A stretch of 64,000 nucleotides of DNA, taken from the NCBI RefSeq assembly GCF_000265405.1, contig NC_018010.1, positions 62,001 through 126,000 on the forward strand, in the 5' to 3' direction. Position numbers and translations under genes: made by a program. The stretch is from Belliella baltica DSM 15883. Its GTDB lineage: Bacteria; Bacteroidota; Bacteroidia; Cytophagales; Cyclobacteriaceae. Below the pieces are notes generated by a model. The model worked only from the letters and a program-made list of their open reading frames with translations. It was not told where the DNA came from and did no database searches. Each line of letters begins with the position of its first letter. The stretch's first letter is position 1. Below are positions 41,191 to 49,288 of this stretch, in pieces.

Positions 41191-42921
41191 GTGAATTCAC
41201 AAAAGTCAATATTTCTTTTCATCCTCTCCTGCTTCATCCTGTTCAATACAGCGACGGCTCAAAAGAGATTATCTAAAAAAGAAAGAAAGCAAATCATAGA
41301 AGAAACTAAAACAACTCGGCTATTTATTGAGGGTCAGAAATTTTTGATGTTGGAAGATTATGATAAGGCATATTTTTACTTTCAAAAGGCAAGAGAAATA
41401 GCTCCTGAAGAACCTGCGATCAATTTCAAAATTGCAGAAATCCTTCTTAAGGCAAATCAGGTTGAGAATGCTTTAGAATACGGAATGCAAGCTGTAGAAG
41501 CTGAACCGGACAATAAGTACTACAATCTCCTCATGGCAGAAGGTTTCAGCAAGCAAAATCAACCACTCAAGGCAGCTGAAATCATTGAGAGTTTAATGGA
41601 AAGCTCTGGTGAAAATCAAAATTACATCTTAGAATTAGCCTCTCTATATCTTAGTGCAAATGAATTTGACTTAGCCCTTGACGCTTTGGATCGGGCAGAA
41701 GAATATTATGGTGTGGTAGAGCAACTTGTGACACAAAAACAAAGGATTTACCTTCGAAAAAACAACCTTCAAAAAGCGATCGAAGAAGGTGAAAAATTGA
41801 TTTCATCAAATCCTGGAAATTCAAATTATGTATTAGCGTTAGTAGAAATTCTTTTCAACAATGGGAAGACCAGAGATGCTATTAAAGTAATCGAAACTTC
41901 ACTTGAAACTTATCCAAATCAGCCCGATTTACAAATGGGTGCTTATGCTCTTTACAAAGATTTGGGGGAGCTACAAACTGCAGAGAGTTTAATGCTGGAA
42001 GCATTCTCAAACCCTGATTTAGATGGATTAGTCAAAGCACAAGCATTCTCAGATGTGCTTCAAGAAATAAAAACAGAAAAAAGAGAAAGCCTCTTAGACG
42101 AACTTGAGGCAAGCATGTTAAAAAGTAATCCCAATGATCCCAATGTTTTGACCGTAATTGGTGACAGAAGACTTTTCAATGAAGATAAAATTGCTGCTTT
42201 AGAGTACTATAAAAAATCTGCGGCAATCAATCCAAACAATGCTCAAGTGCTTCAGGGAATAATTACCATCATGTTTGAAACTGGTAGTGATTTTGAAGAA
42301 ATAGAAAAGTACACCATCATAGCTGTTGATGAATTTCCAGAAAGACCAGAGTTCTGGTATTTTGATGGAACAGCCAAATCTGCTTTAGAAAAAGGCACAG
42401 AAGCTGCAGAATCGCTCAATGAATCTCTCAAACTCAATCAAAGTAAAAATAAACAGCTTGAATTATTGATATATGGACAATTAGGCGATGTATATCACAG
42501 CTTGGACAAAAAAGAAGAAGCGTATGAGTCTTATGAAAAAGTCCTGAAAGAAAGACCTAATGACGAACATGTGTTAAATAATTATGCTTACTTCCTTTCT
42601 CTTTCAAAAAAAGACCTTGAAAAAGCAAAATCCATGTCAGAAAAATTAGTCAAGATTTATCCTGATAATGCCACTTATCTCGACACACATGCATGGGTTC
42701 TTTTCCAATTGCAGGATTATGAAAATGCTAAAATTTTTATGGAAAAAGCTTTAAAAACTGAAGCCTCTCCTAGTGGGATCATGTTAGAGCACTATGGTGA
42801 TATTCTCTATCATTTAGGCAATAGAAATGAAGCAATTAGCTTTTGGAAAAAAGCAGAGGGTGGAGAGGAAACCACAGATTTACTATTCAAAAAAATAAAG
42901 GATCAAAGATATTATGACTAG
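41191..42921 (+). CDS. Exported tetratricopeptide-repeat protein
   Basis: A 576-residue protein with a signal peptide (residues 1-23, FLFILSCFILFNTATAQ), beginning with a GTG. Most of the mature part is a solenoid of TPR units (YDKAYFYFQKAREIAPEEPAINFKIAEILLKA.., IAALEYYKKSAAINPNNAQVLQGI.., KEEAYESYEKVLKERPNDEHVLNNYAYFLSL..), about a dozen by eye. It would be a periplasmic scaffold. The next gene overlaps its end by 8 bases and encodes a DUF4292 lipoprotein; an EnvC-like protein follows. The three are a conserved-looking Bacteroidota envelope operon. Confidence 0.85.
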   Translation: MNSQKSIFLFILSCFILFNTATAQKRLSKKERKQIIEETKTTRLFIEGQKFLMLEDYDKAYFYFQKAREIAPEEPAINFKIAEILLKANQVENALEYGMQAVEAEPDNKYYNLLMAEGFSKQNQPLKAAEIIESLMESSGENQNYILELASLYLSANEFDLALDALDRAEEYYGVVEQLVTQKQRIYLRKNNLQKAIEEGEKLISSNPGNSNYVLALVEILFNNGKTRDAIKVIETSLETYPNQPDLQMGAYALYKDLGELQTAESLMLEAFSNPDLDGLVKAQAFSDVLQEIKTEKRESLLDELEASMLKSNPNDPNVLTVIGDRRLFNEDKIAALEYYKKSAAINPNNAQVLQGIITIMFETGSDFEEIEKYTIIAVDEFPERPEFWYFDGTAKSALEKGTEAAESLNESLKLNQSKNKQLELLIYGQLGDVYHSLDKKEEAYESYEKVLKERPNDEHVLNNYAYFLSLSKKDLEKAKSMSEKLVKIYPDNATYLDTHAWVLFQLQDYENAKIFMEKALKTEASPSGIMLEHYGDILYHLGNRNEAISFWKKAEGGEETTDLLFKKIKDQRYYD

Positions 42922-43651
42922 GATACTTTTAGGAAGTTTTATCCTTCTTTTTCTACTAGCTTCTGGTTGTGCAAAAAAACCAAATCTTTATATCTCAGAC
43001 GAAGTCATGCAGGAATTTGAACCTGCTTACTTTAATTTTTCTTACATGAATGCTCGTGCAAGAATTGTCATCGAAGAACCAAGTGGCAAGACCACAAGGG
43101 GTACTTTAAATCTTCGTGCTAAACGAGACAGTGTGATTTGGTTTAGTGTAACCCCAGGACTAGGAATCGAGGCACTTAGAGGAATCATCACTAAGGATAA
43201 GATTCGCATCAAAGACAGAATCAACGGGCAAGACATCAACATGAGTTATGTGGAGTTTGAAAATCGATTCGGACTAAATCTGTCTTTAAGCCTATTTCAA
43301 AATTTGCTTTATGCAAATGTACCTGAGGAATTTAGCTATAGAGACAGATTAATCAGAATTGGACAATTCTTCGAACTTACCCAAACTAGAGAAAATATAC
43401 GTTATCACTCAAAAGTCAGTACAAAGCACGGGAAAGTAGAAGAGCTTACGAGCAATTCTATGGATGAAAAGGGCGCTTTGTTGGCAAATTATGCAAGTTT
43501 TCAAGATGTAAACAATCAACCTTTTCCAAATGCATCTCTTTACAAAATTTCATTTTCCATTGACGGAGAAATGCAAAACTCAATAATTCATATTGACCTT
43601 TCCAATATTAGCGTATCAGATACACCAATAACTTTCCCATTTCAGTTTTAA
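42914..43651 (+). CDS. DUF4292 family lipoprotein
   Basis: A 245-residue protein with a lipoprotein signal (LLFLLASGCAKKP, lipobox Cys at about residue 19). The mature part (NFSYMNARARIVIEEPSGKTTRGTLNLRAKRDSVIWFS..) is the DUF4292 domain, with a LolB/LolA-like half-barrel plan and a conserved GIEALRGIITKDKIRIKDRIN segment. It probably handles a lipid or binds at the outer membrane; the LolB-like idea is inference. It overlaps the TPR gene by 8 bases and is followed by the EnvC gene after 4 bases. Confidence 0.85.
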   Translation: MTRILLGSFILLFLLASGCAKKPNLYISDEVMQEFEPAYFNFSYMNARARIVIEEPSGKTTRGTLNLRAKRDSVIWFSVTPGLGIEALRGIITKDKIRIKDRINGQDINMSYVEFENRFGLNLSLSLFQNLLYANVPEEFSYRDRLIRIGQFFELTQTRENIRYHSKVSTKHGKVEELTSNSMDEKGALLANYASFQDVNNQPFPNASLYKISFSIDGEMQNSIIHIDLSNISVSDTPITFPFQF

Positions 43652-43655
43652 GTAA

Positions 43656-44903
43656 ATGAAAAAAACTGCATTTCTTCTTTTTATGATTCTTGGGATTTTT
43701 TATTCCAGCTTTTTGAGTGATGCGTTTGCTCAAACAAAAAAATCGAGAGAGCAGCTGGAAAAGGAAAGAGCAGAAGTGCAAAAGAAGCTTTTGGAATTTG
43801 ATAAGATTCTAAAACAAACTGCAGCTTCAAAAAAAACATCTTTAGGACAGTTGAGTGTTGTCAATAAGCAATTAGAAACTCGGGTAACTTACATCAGAAC
43901 ATTGAGTAGAGAAGTGACTTTGATTGATACAGAAATAGCCGAAACTGAGAAAAGAATAAAATCACTTGAAAATGATCTGAGTAACTTAAAAATAGAGTAT
44001 TCCAATATGGTTTACACTTCATCCAAAATGAACCAAGGGATGACTATCACTACATTTATTTTTAGTTCAAGTACATTTAAGCAATTTTATATGCGCTTGA
44101 AGTATCTCAAGCAATACACAGATGCTCGAAAAAAACAGGTAGAACAAATAAAAATAGTCTCAGAAGATTTAGCAAGTCAAAGAGTACGCTTGGAAGAAAA
44201 AAGACTGGAAAAGCAACAGGTAATCAATAAAGAAGAAGAGCAACGAAGACAGCTTGCACAAGCTAGAGTAGAACAGCAAACCATTGTAAGCTCTTTGAAC
44301 CGTCAAGAAATCGACCTTAGAAAAAAGATAGTTCAAGCTAAAAGACAACAAGAAAACCTAAACAATTTGATTAAAAGGGCTATTGAAGATGAGATAAAAA
44401 GGGCTGAGGCAGAGGCTAAAAAATCAAATTCTACAGCTACCAAAGCGTCCGGAAGTAGCATACCATTAACACCTGAGGCGGCAGCTTTATCAAGTTCATT
44501 TGCAGGAAATAAAGGCAAATTACCTTGGCCAGTAGAGACTGGGTTCATTTCTAAAAAATTTGGTACACATCCACACCCTACTTTAAAAGGAATAGTTGAA
44601 GACAACGACGGTGTAGATATTCAAACCGCTCCAAATTCTAATGTCAGATCAGTTTTCGATGGTGAAGTCATCAAAGTAGGAACTATCCCAGGCTATGGTG
44701 GTACTATCGTAGTCAAACATGGTGAATATTACACAATGTATAGCAAGTTGAAAGTGATTTCAATCAAAACAGGCGATAAGATAAAAGCAAAACAAGTCCT
44801 TGGCCAAGTATATACCAACAAAGATGGTGTAGCTGAAGTACATTTTGAAACGTGGAAAGGCTTGCAACCAATGAATCCGTCCACCTGGCTTGCTGGACAA
44901 TAG
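43656..44903 (+). CDS. EnvC-like murein hydrolase activator (degenerate LytM domain)
   Basis: A 415-residue protein. After a signal peptide (residues 1-25, ending DAFAQ) come two long coiled coils (about 30-265) and a LytM/M23 domain (about 290-415). The zinc ligands are missing: the usual H-x-G-x-D reads NDGVDI, the usual Y-A-H reads YSK, and the usual H-x-H reads EVHFE. So it cannot be an active peptidase. Coiled coils plus an inactive LytM domain is the EnvC plan, which activates amidases during cell division. It completes the operon with the TPR and DUF4292 genes. Confidence 0.9.
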   Translation: MKKTAFLLFMILGIFYSSFLSDAFAQTKKSREQLEKERAEVQKKLLEFDKILKQTAASKKTSLGQLSVVNKQLETRVTYIRTLSREVTLIDTEIAETEKRIKSLENDLSNLKIEYSNMVYTSSKMNQGMTITTFIFSSSTFKQFYMRLKYLKQYTDARKKQVEQIKIVSEDLASQRVRLEEKRLEKQQVINKEEEQRRQLAQARVEQQTIVSSLNRQEIDLRKKIVQAKRQQENLNNLIKRAIEDEIKRAEAEAKKSNSTATKASGSSIPLTPEAAALSSSFAGNKGKLPWPVETGFISKKFGTHPHPTLKGIVEDNDGVDIQTAPNSNVRSVFDGEVIKVGTIPGYGGTIVVKHGEYYTMYSKLKVISIKTGDKIKAKQVLGQVYTNKDGVAEVHFETWKGLQPMNPSTWLAGQ

Positions 44904-44946
44904 ACAATAATTATTTGTATATTTATAAAAAAAGAAGAATAACAGG

Positions 44947-44969
44947 ACGCTAATACTTTGTGTTAGCGT
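44947..44969 (+). promoter_or_regulatory. Inverted repeat around the -33 box of tatA (candidate operator)
   Basis: ACGCTAA (44947-44953) pairs with TTAGCGT (44963-44969). The 9-base interval contains the TTTG of the promoter's -33 element. There is no T run after it, so it is unlikely to be the envC terminator. Confidence 0.4.
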
Positions 44970-44987
44970 AGTACTGTTATATCTTTG
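44958..44987 (+). promoter_or_regulatory. Promoter of the tatA-gatA operon
   Basis: TTG at 44958-44960, a 19-base spacer and TATCTTTG at 44980-44987, 31 bases before the tatA ATG. Confidence 0.6.
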
Positions 44988-45017
44988 TATCATATTCAAA
45001 ATCTAAATAATAAGATC

Positions 45018-45224
45018 ATGACAGCATTAGGTTTTATCGGAGGAATGAGTCCAGGATCTATGATTCTAATCATCTTGGTAATTGTATTATTCTTCGGTGC
45101 CAAAAGAATCCCTGAATTAGCGAGAGGATTGGGTAGAGGTATTAGAGAATTCAAGGACGCAACAAAAGAAATCCAAAACGACCTAGAAGATGGTCTGAAG
45201 GATGACAAAAAGAAGAAAGACTAA
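45018..45224 (+). CDS. tatA: Twin-arginine translocase subunit TatA/E
   Basis: A 68-residue protein with the TatA plan: a short N-terminus, one transmembrane helix (MILIILVIVLFFGAKRIPELA), the FGAKRIPELARGLGRGIREFKDA hinge and amphipathic helix, and a charged tail DDKKKKD. It forms the pore of the Tat export system for folded proteins. The ATG at 45018 is used, since a promoter lies just upstream and earlier residues are not Tat-like. It is 12 bases upstream of gatA. No tatC is in the window. Confidence 0.95.
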   Translation: MTALGFIGGMSPGSMILIILVIVLFFGAKRIPELARGLGRGIREFKDATKEIQNDLEDGLKDDKKKKD

Positions 45225-45236
45225 AAAAATCAAACA

Positions 45237-46667
45237 TTGGAAAAATTCCTTTCATTTGACGAAATAAAAAAGTCGCTAGCAAACAGGGAAACCGACTGTA
45301 AAGCGATAGTTAATTATTATCTCAATAACATTCAGACGAAGGCGCACTTAAACGCCTTCGTTGAAGTTTATACAGATTCTGCTTTGGCTCAAGCCTCCAA
45401 GGTTGACGAAAAAATCTCTTCCGGGAGTGCTGGTAGATTAGCTGGAATGGTCATTGGTATCAAAGATGTACTCTGCTACCAAGGACATACGGTAAATGCA
45501 TCAAGCAAAATTCTTGAGCGCTTTGAATCACAGTTTACCTCCACAGCTGTCCAAAGATTAATTGATGAAGATGCAATTATTATTGGGAGACTGAATTGTG
45601 ATGAATTTGGAATGGGCAGCTCTAATGAAAACTCTGTTCATGGAAAAGTGCTCAATGCAGCTGATGAAAGTCGTGTACCAGGAGGATCTTCTGGTGGATC
45701 CGCTGTTGCAGTTCAAGCTAATTTATGTACCGTATCTCTTGGAACTGATACTGGCGGATCAGTGAGACAACCCGCTGCTTTCACAGGTTTGGTTGGTATC
45801 AAACCAACTTATTCCAGAGTATCTAGATGGGGATTGATTGCTTATGCTTCATCTTTTGACACTATTGGAGTTTTTTCAAAAAATGTCCCTGACAATGCTT
45901 TGGTGATGGAAATCATGGCTGGATCTGATGATTTTGACAGTACAGTTTCCAAAAAGCCAGTTCCTCACTACAGCGAATTATTGCATTTTGATAAAAGAGT
46001 AAAAGTAGCTTACTTGAAGGAAACAATCGAATCTCCTGCTTTGCAAGCTGAAATTAAAGAAAATACTCTTGGAGTTTTAGATCGATTGAAGAATGAAGGA
46101 CATCAAGTAGATGAGGTGAATTTCCCTTTACTCAAATATATCCTACCTACTTATTACATCTTAACAACTGCAGAAGCGAGCTCAAACTTGTCTCGATTTG
46201 ATGGTGTAAAATATGGATACAGAACTCCGAATGCACATAATCTTGAAAGCATGTACAAAATGACCCGAACAGAGGGGTTTGGTGAGGAGGTAAAAAGGAG
46301 AATTATGCTTGGAACTTTTGTCTTAAGTGCAAGCTATTATGATGCTTATTTCACTAAGGCTCAAAAAGTCCGAAGACTAATTAAAGAATTTACAGAGGAT
46401 TTATTAAACAAATATGACTACATTATTATGCCGACTACACCTTCGACAGCGTTTAAGTTTGGTGAGCATAGTAATGATCCAGTAGCCATGTATCTTGAAG
46501 ATCTTTTCACAGTACAAGCTTCTGTCTCAGGCGTACCTGCTTTATCAATACCAAACGGTGTTGACAGTAAAGGATTGCCGATTGGATTACAAATAATGGC
46601 GAATTCATTCAAAGAAGCAGAGCTTTATGCTTTCGCCAATTATTTAAATACAACAAGCAGCCAATAA
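45237..46667 (+). CDS. gatA: Glutamyl/aspartyl-tRNA amidotransferase subunit A
   Basis: A 476-residue amidase-signature enzyme that releases ammonia from glutamine for GatB to convert Glu-tRNA(Gln) or Asp-tRNA(Asn). The catalytic triad parts are seen: GIKDV with the Lys near residue 77, GGSSGGSAVAV and the nucleophile Ser in GTDTGGSVRQPA. The end PIGLQIM is typical. The start is a TTG at 45237, since no ATG or GTG gives a normal N-terminus (MEKFLSFDEIKKSL). It is cotranscribed with tatA. gatB and gatC are not in the window. Confidence 0.95.
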   Translation: MEKFLSFDEIKKSLANRETDCKAIVNYYLNNIQTKAHLNAFVEVYTDSALAQASKVDEKISSGSAGRLAGMVIGIKDVLCYQGHTVNASSKILERFESQFTSTAVQRLIDEDAIIIGRLNCDEFGMGSSNENSVHGKVLNAADESRVPGGSSGGSAVAVQANLCTVSLGTDTGGSVRQPAAFTGLVGIKPTYSRVSRWGLIAYASSFDTIGVFSKNVPDNALVMEIMAGSDDFDSTVSKKPVPHYSELLHFDKRVKVAYLKETIESPALQAEIKENTLGVLDRLKNEGHQVDEVNFPLLKYILPTYYILTTAEASSNLSRFDGVKYGYRTPNAHNLESMYKMTRTEGFGEEVKRRIMLGTFVLSASYYDAYFTKAQKVRRLIKEFTEDLLNKYDYIIMPTTPSTAFKFGEHSNDPVAMYLEDLFTVQASVSGVPALSIPNGVDSKGLPIGLQIMANSFKEAELYAFANYLNTTSSQ

Positions 46668-46679
46668 AATAACTTGACT

Positions 46680-48083
46680 ATGAAAAATACAATCGCATAC
46701 ATTTCCCTTACCATAATGACGGTTTTGTTTAGCTATTCTATGCTTCATGGTCAAGAACTTTTTGGAATTAGTGAACAAGGTATCCAAGAGGAAACTATTC
46801 AGGCTATTTATCAATTTGACTACATCCCTGATTTCACTTACGATCAGGTCGCAGAGCGAATCAAAGAAATGGAAACTGAGATGCCTTTTGAACTCAATGA
46901 TCGAATTTTTTCTTTTATCAATTACTTTGTTGTGAGAAATCGAGATTATGCAAGGATGGTGATGGAACGTGAGGCAATCTATTTTCCACTTTTTGAAAAA
47001 GTCTTAGCTGAGCACAATATGCCAGACGATATTAAATATTTGGCAATCATAGAATCAGGTTTGAATCCAAGAGCAAAATCAAGAGTGGGTGCGATGGGAC
47101 TATGGCAATTCATGCCAGCTACTGGCAGAATGTACAATCTCCAAGCAAATCTTGATATAGATGACCGAATGGACCCTGAATTATCAACAGATGCAGCAGC
47201 AAAATATCTAAAATCCCTTTACAACATGTTTGGAAATTGGGAATTAGCTTTAGCGGCTTATAATTGCGGTCCTGGAAATGTCAGAAAAGCTATACGTAGA
47301 TCCGGTGGAAAAAAAACCTTCTGGGGAGTTTATGATTATTTGCCACGTGAGACAAGAAGTTATGTCCCACAATTCCAAGCAATGATGTATATCCTTCGAA
47401 ATACACACGAACACAATTTGTATTTAGAAGAGCCAACCTATGCGATGAATTATGAAAAAATCAAATTCAATCAGGAATTAGATTTGGAGCAGTTGGCGGC
47501 TGTAGCAGGTATTTGTGTCGAAGATTTAGAACAGCTAAATCCTTCAATCAAAAACAGATTAATTCCTTCCTCTCACAAACATATTTCCTTGAAAGTCCCA
47601 GTTGCAAAAGCAGCATTGCTTGCAGAGAACTTCCAGTCTTTTAAAGAAGATGTGGCACTTACAAACGAAAGAATAGTTGCTTTAAGAACTGCAAAAATTG
47701 AAGAGTCAGGCTCCAGTAATAGCGCAAGTCCCGGTACACTTGTAAGCTACAAAGTGAGATCAGGAGATGTTTTGGGTAGCATTGCTCAACGACATGGTAC
47801 AACTGTTACCAATATCAAAAACTGGAATAACCTGAGCTCAAACACAATCAGGATTGGACAATCCCTCCAAATTTATTCTAATAATTCCAACGCATCGGTT
47901 TCCAATGTAGAAAAAGCCATTGCGACTAATGATAGCGGATCAAAAGTTTATACTGTACAGCCTGGAGACTCTTTATGGCTTATTTCTAAAAAATTGAGTG
48001 GGATATCAATAGATCAAATTAAGAAATTAAATAATCTTAATTCAAATCAGATAAAGCCAGGTCAAAAATTAATTATAGGATAA
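46680..48083 (+). CDS. Membrane-bound lytic transglycosylase (MltD type) with LysM domains
   Basis: A 467-residue protein with a signal peptide (about residues 1-24). The SLT domain shows AIIESGLNPRAKSRVGAMGLWQFMPATGR, with the catalytic Glu in IESG, and ALAAYNCGPGNVRKAI. Two LysM modules follow near the end (YKVRSGDVLGSIAQRHGTT.. and YTVQPGDSLWLISKKLSG..), preceded by a diverged third. It cleaves peptidoglycan glycan strands to anhydromuropeptides. The ATG at 46680 is used instead of a TTG two codons earlier. It lies 12 bases after gatA. Confidence 0.93.
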   Translation: MKNTIAYISLTIMTVLFSYSMLHGQELFGISEQGIQEETIQAIYQFDYIPDFTYDQVAERIKEMETEMPFELNDRIFSFINYFVVRNRDYARMVMEREAIYFPLFEKVLAEHNMPDDIKYLAIIESGLNPRAKSRVGAMGLWQFMPATGRMYNLQANLDIDDRMDPELSTDAAAKYLKSLYNMFGNWELALAAYNCGPGNVRKAIRRSGGKKTFWGVYDYLPRETRSYVPQFQAMMYILRNTHEHNLYLEEPTYAMNYEKIKFNQELDLEQLAAVAGICVEDLEQLNPSIKNRLIPSSHKHISLKVPVAKAALLAENFQSFKEDVALTNERIVALRTAKIEESGSSNSASPGTLVSYKVRSGDVLGSIAQRHGTTVTNIKNWNNLSSNTIRIGQSLQIYSNNSNASVSNVEKAIATNDSGSKVYTVQPGDSLWLISKKLSGISIDQIKKLNNLNSNQIKPGQKLIIG

Positions 48084-48159
48084 ACTAATTAAATAGTAAA
48101 AATCTTTTTCATTATTCAACTAATTATTTAAATTAGCCCTATACAACCCCATAAATATT

Positions 48160-49269
48160 ATGAAATCATTGACAAATCTATTATCGATAGTAATCATTTT
48201 AATATCAGCAGGTACAATTTGGTCTTGTGATGACTACGGCAAAGATTCAAACTCCACTAAACCAAAAGCAAGAGGAGCAATTGGAGAAATTATTTTAGCG
48301 ATAGATTCTACCAAGTGGCAAGGTCCCGTTGGCGATGCTCTGCAAGATGTTTTTTTAGAAGATGTAGAAGGTTTAATTCGAGATGAAAGCATGTTTTCGA
48401 TCAAACGTGTAGATCCTCGTGCGATGACAAGAATTCTAAAGATGGCAACTAACATCGTGTATGTCACCACTTTCGATGACAAAAAAGCTGGAAGTCAAAA
48501 TATTAACAAAATATTCAGTAAAGAAGCCAAAGAAAAAGCAGCAGAAGATCCAAACCTCTACATGCTACGAAGTGAAGATGAATTTGCAGTCGGTCAGGAG
48601 TTGATCTACCTTTTCGGGAATAATGAAGAAGAATTGATCAAAAATTTAAAACAGAATAAAAATAAGCTTCAAAATCTTTTTCAAGTAAGAGAAAGAGGTC
48701 GACTTGAAAAGAATATCTTAAATAGAAAAAGCTCAGTAGCTAGAGTTGCTGGAGAAAAATTGGGACTAGCGATCAATGTTCCTGCATCTTATCAAATTGC
48801 AAAAGCTGAGGATGATTTTTTATGGTTAAGACAGCCAACACCAAGGACAGATCGAGCAGACATTAGTCTTTTCTTTTACGAAACAGATTACACCTCTGAA
48901 GAGCAAGTTTTCCCAGAAAATGTAATCAAACTACGAGATCAAATCACTCAAAAACATATTTTTGGAGATCCCGATAACAAAGACTCTTATTTGGTAATCG
49001 AAAAAGTAGATCCTACACCGGTATTCAATAACTTCAATATAAATGATAACTTTGCGGTTGAAATTCGCGGGGGATGGAAAACTGCCAACATTTCAATGGG
49101 AGGGTCATTTCTTGCTTACGTAATCGTAGATGCAAAAAGAGGAAAACTCTATTACATGGAGGGTTTTGTATACTTTCCAAACCAAGGTCATAGAGAAGCG
49201 ATTAGAGAAATTGAAACGCTACTTTTGGCAACAGATATTTTACCAGAGCAATCGCTACAAGTTAATTAA
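48160..49269 (+). CDS. DUF4837 family lipoprotein
   Basis: A 369-residue protein with a lipoprotein-like signal (ILISAGTIWSCDDYG, lipobox Cys at about residue 23). The mature part shows the DUF4837 blocks: GAIGEIILAIDSTKWQGPVGDAL, PRAMTRILKMATNIVYVTTFD, and the second half with EIRGGWKTANISMGGSFLAYVIVD. Found in Bacteroidota as an exported lipoprotein without a known function. It starts 76 bases after the lytic transglycosylase and 19 bases before the malic enzyme gene. Confidence 0.85.
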   Translation: MKSLTNLLSIVIILISAGTIWSCDDYGKDSNSTKPKARGAIGEIILAIDSTKWQGPVGDALQDVFLEDVEGLIRDESMFSIKRVDPRAMTRILKMATNIVYVTTFDDKKAGSQNINKIFSKEAKEKAAEDPNLYMLRSEDEFAVGQELIYLFGNNEEELIKNLKQNKNKLQNLFQVRERGRLEKNILNRKSSVARVAGEKLGLAINVPASYQIAKAEDDFLWLRQPTPRTDRADISLFFYETDYTSEEQVFPENVIKLRDQITQKHIFGDPDNKDSYLVIEKVDPTPVFNNFNINDNFAVEIRGGWKTANISMGGSFLAYVIVDAKRGKLYYMEGFVYFPNQGHREAIREIETLLLATDILPEQSLQVN

Positions 49270-49288
49270 GACCAAACTATAAACCTTT

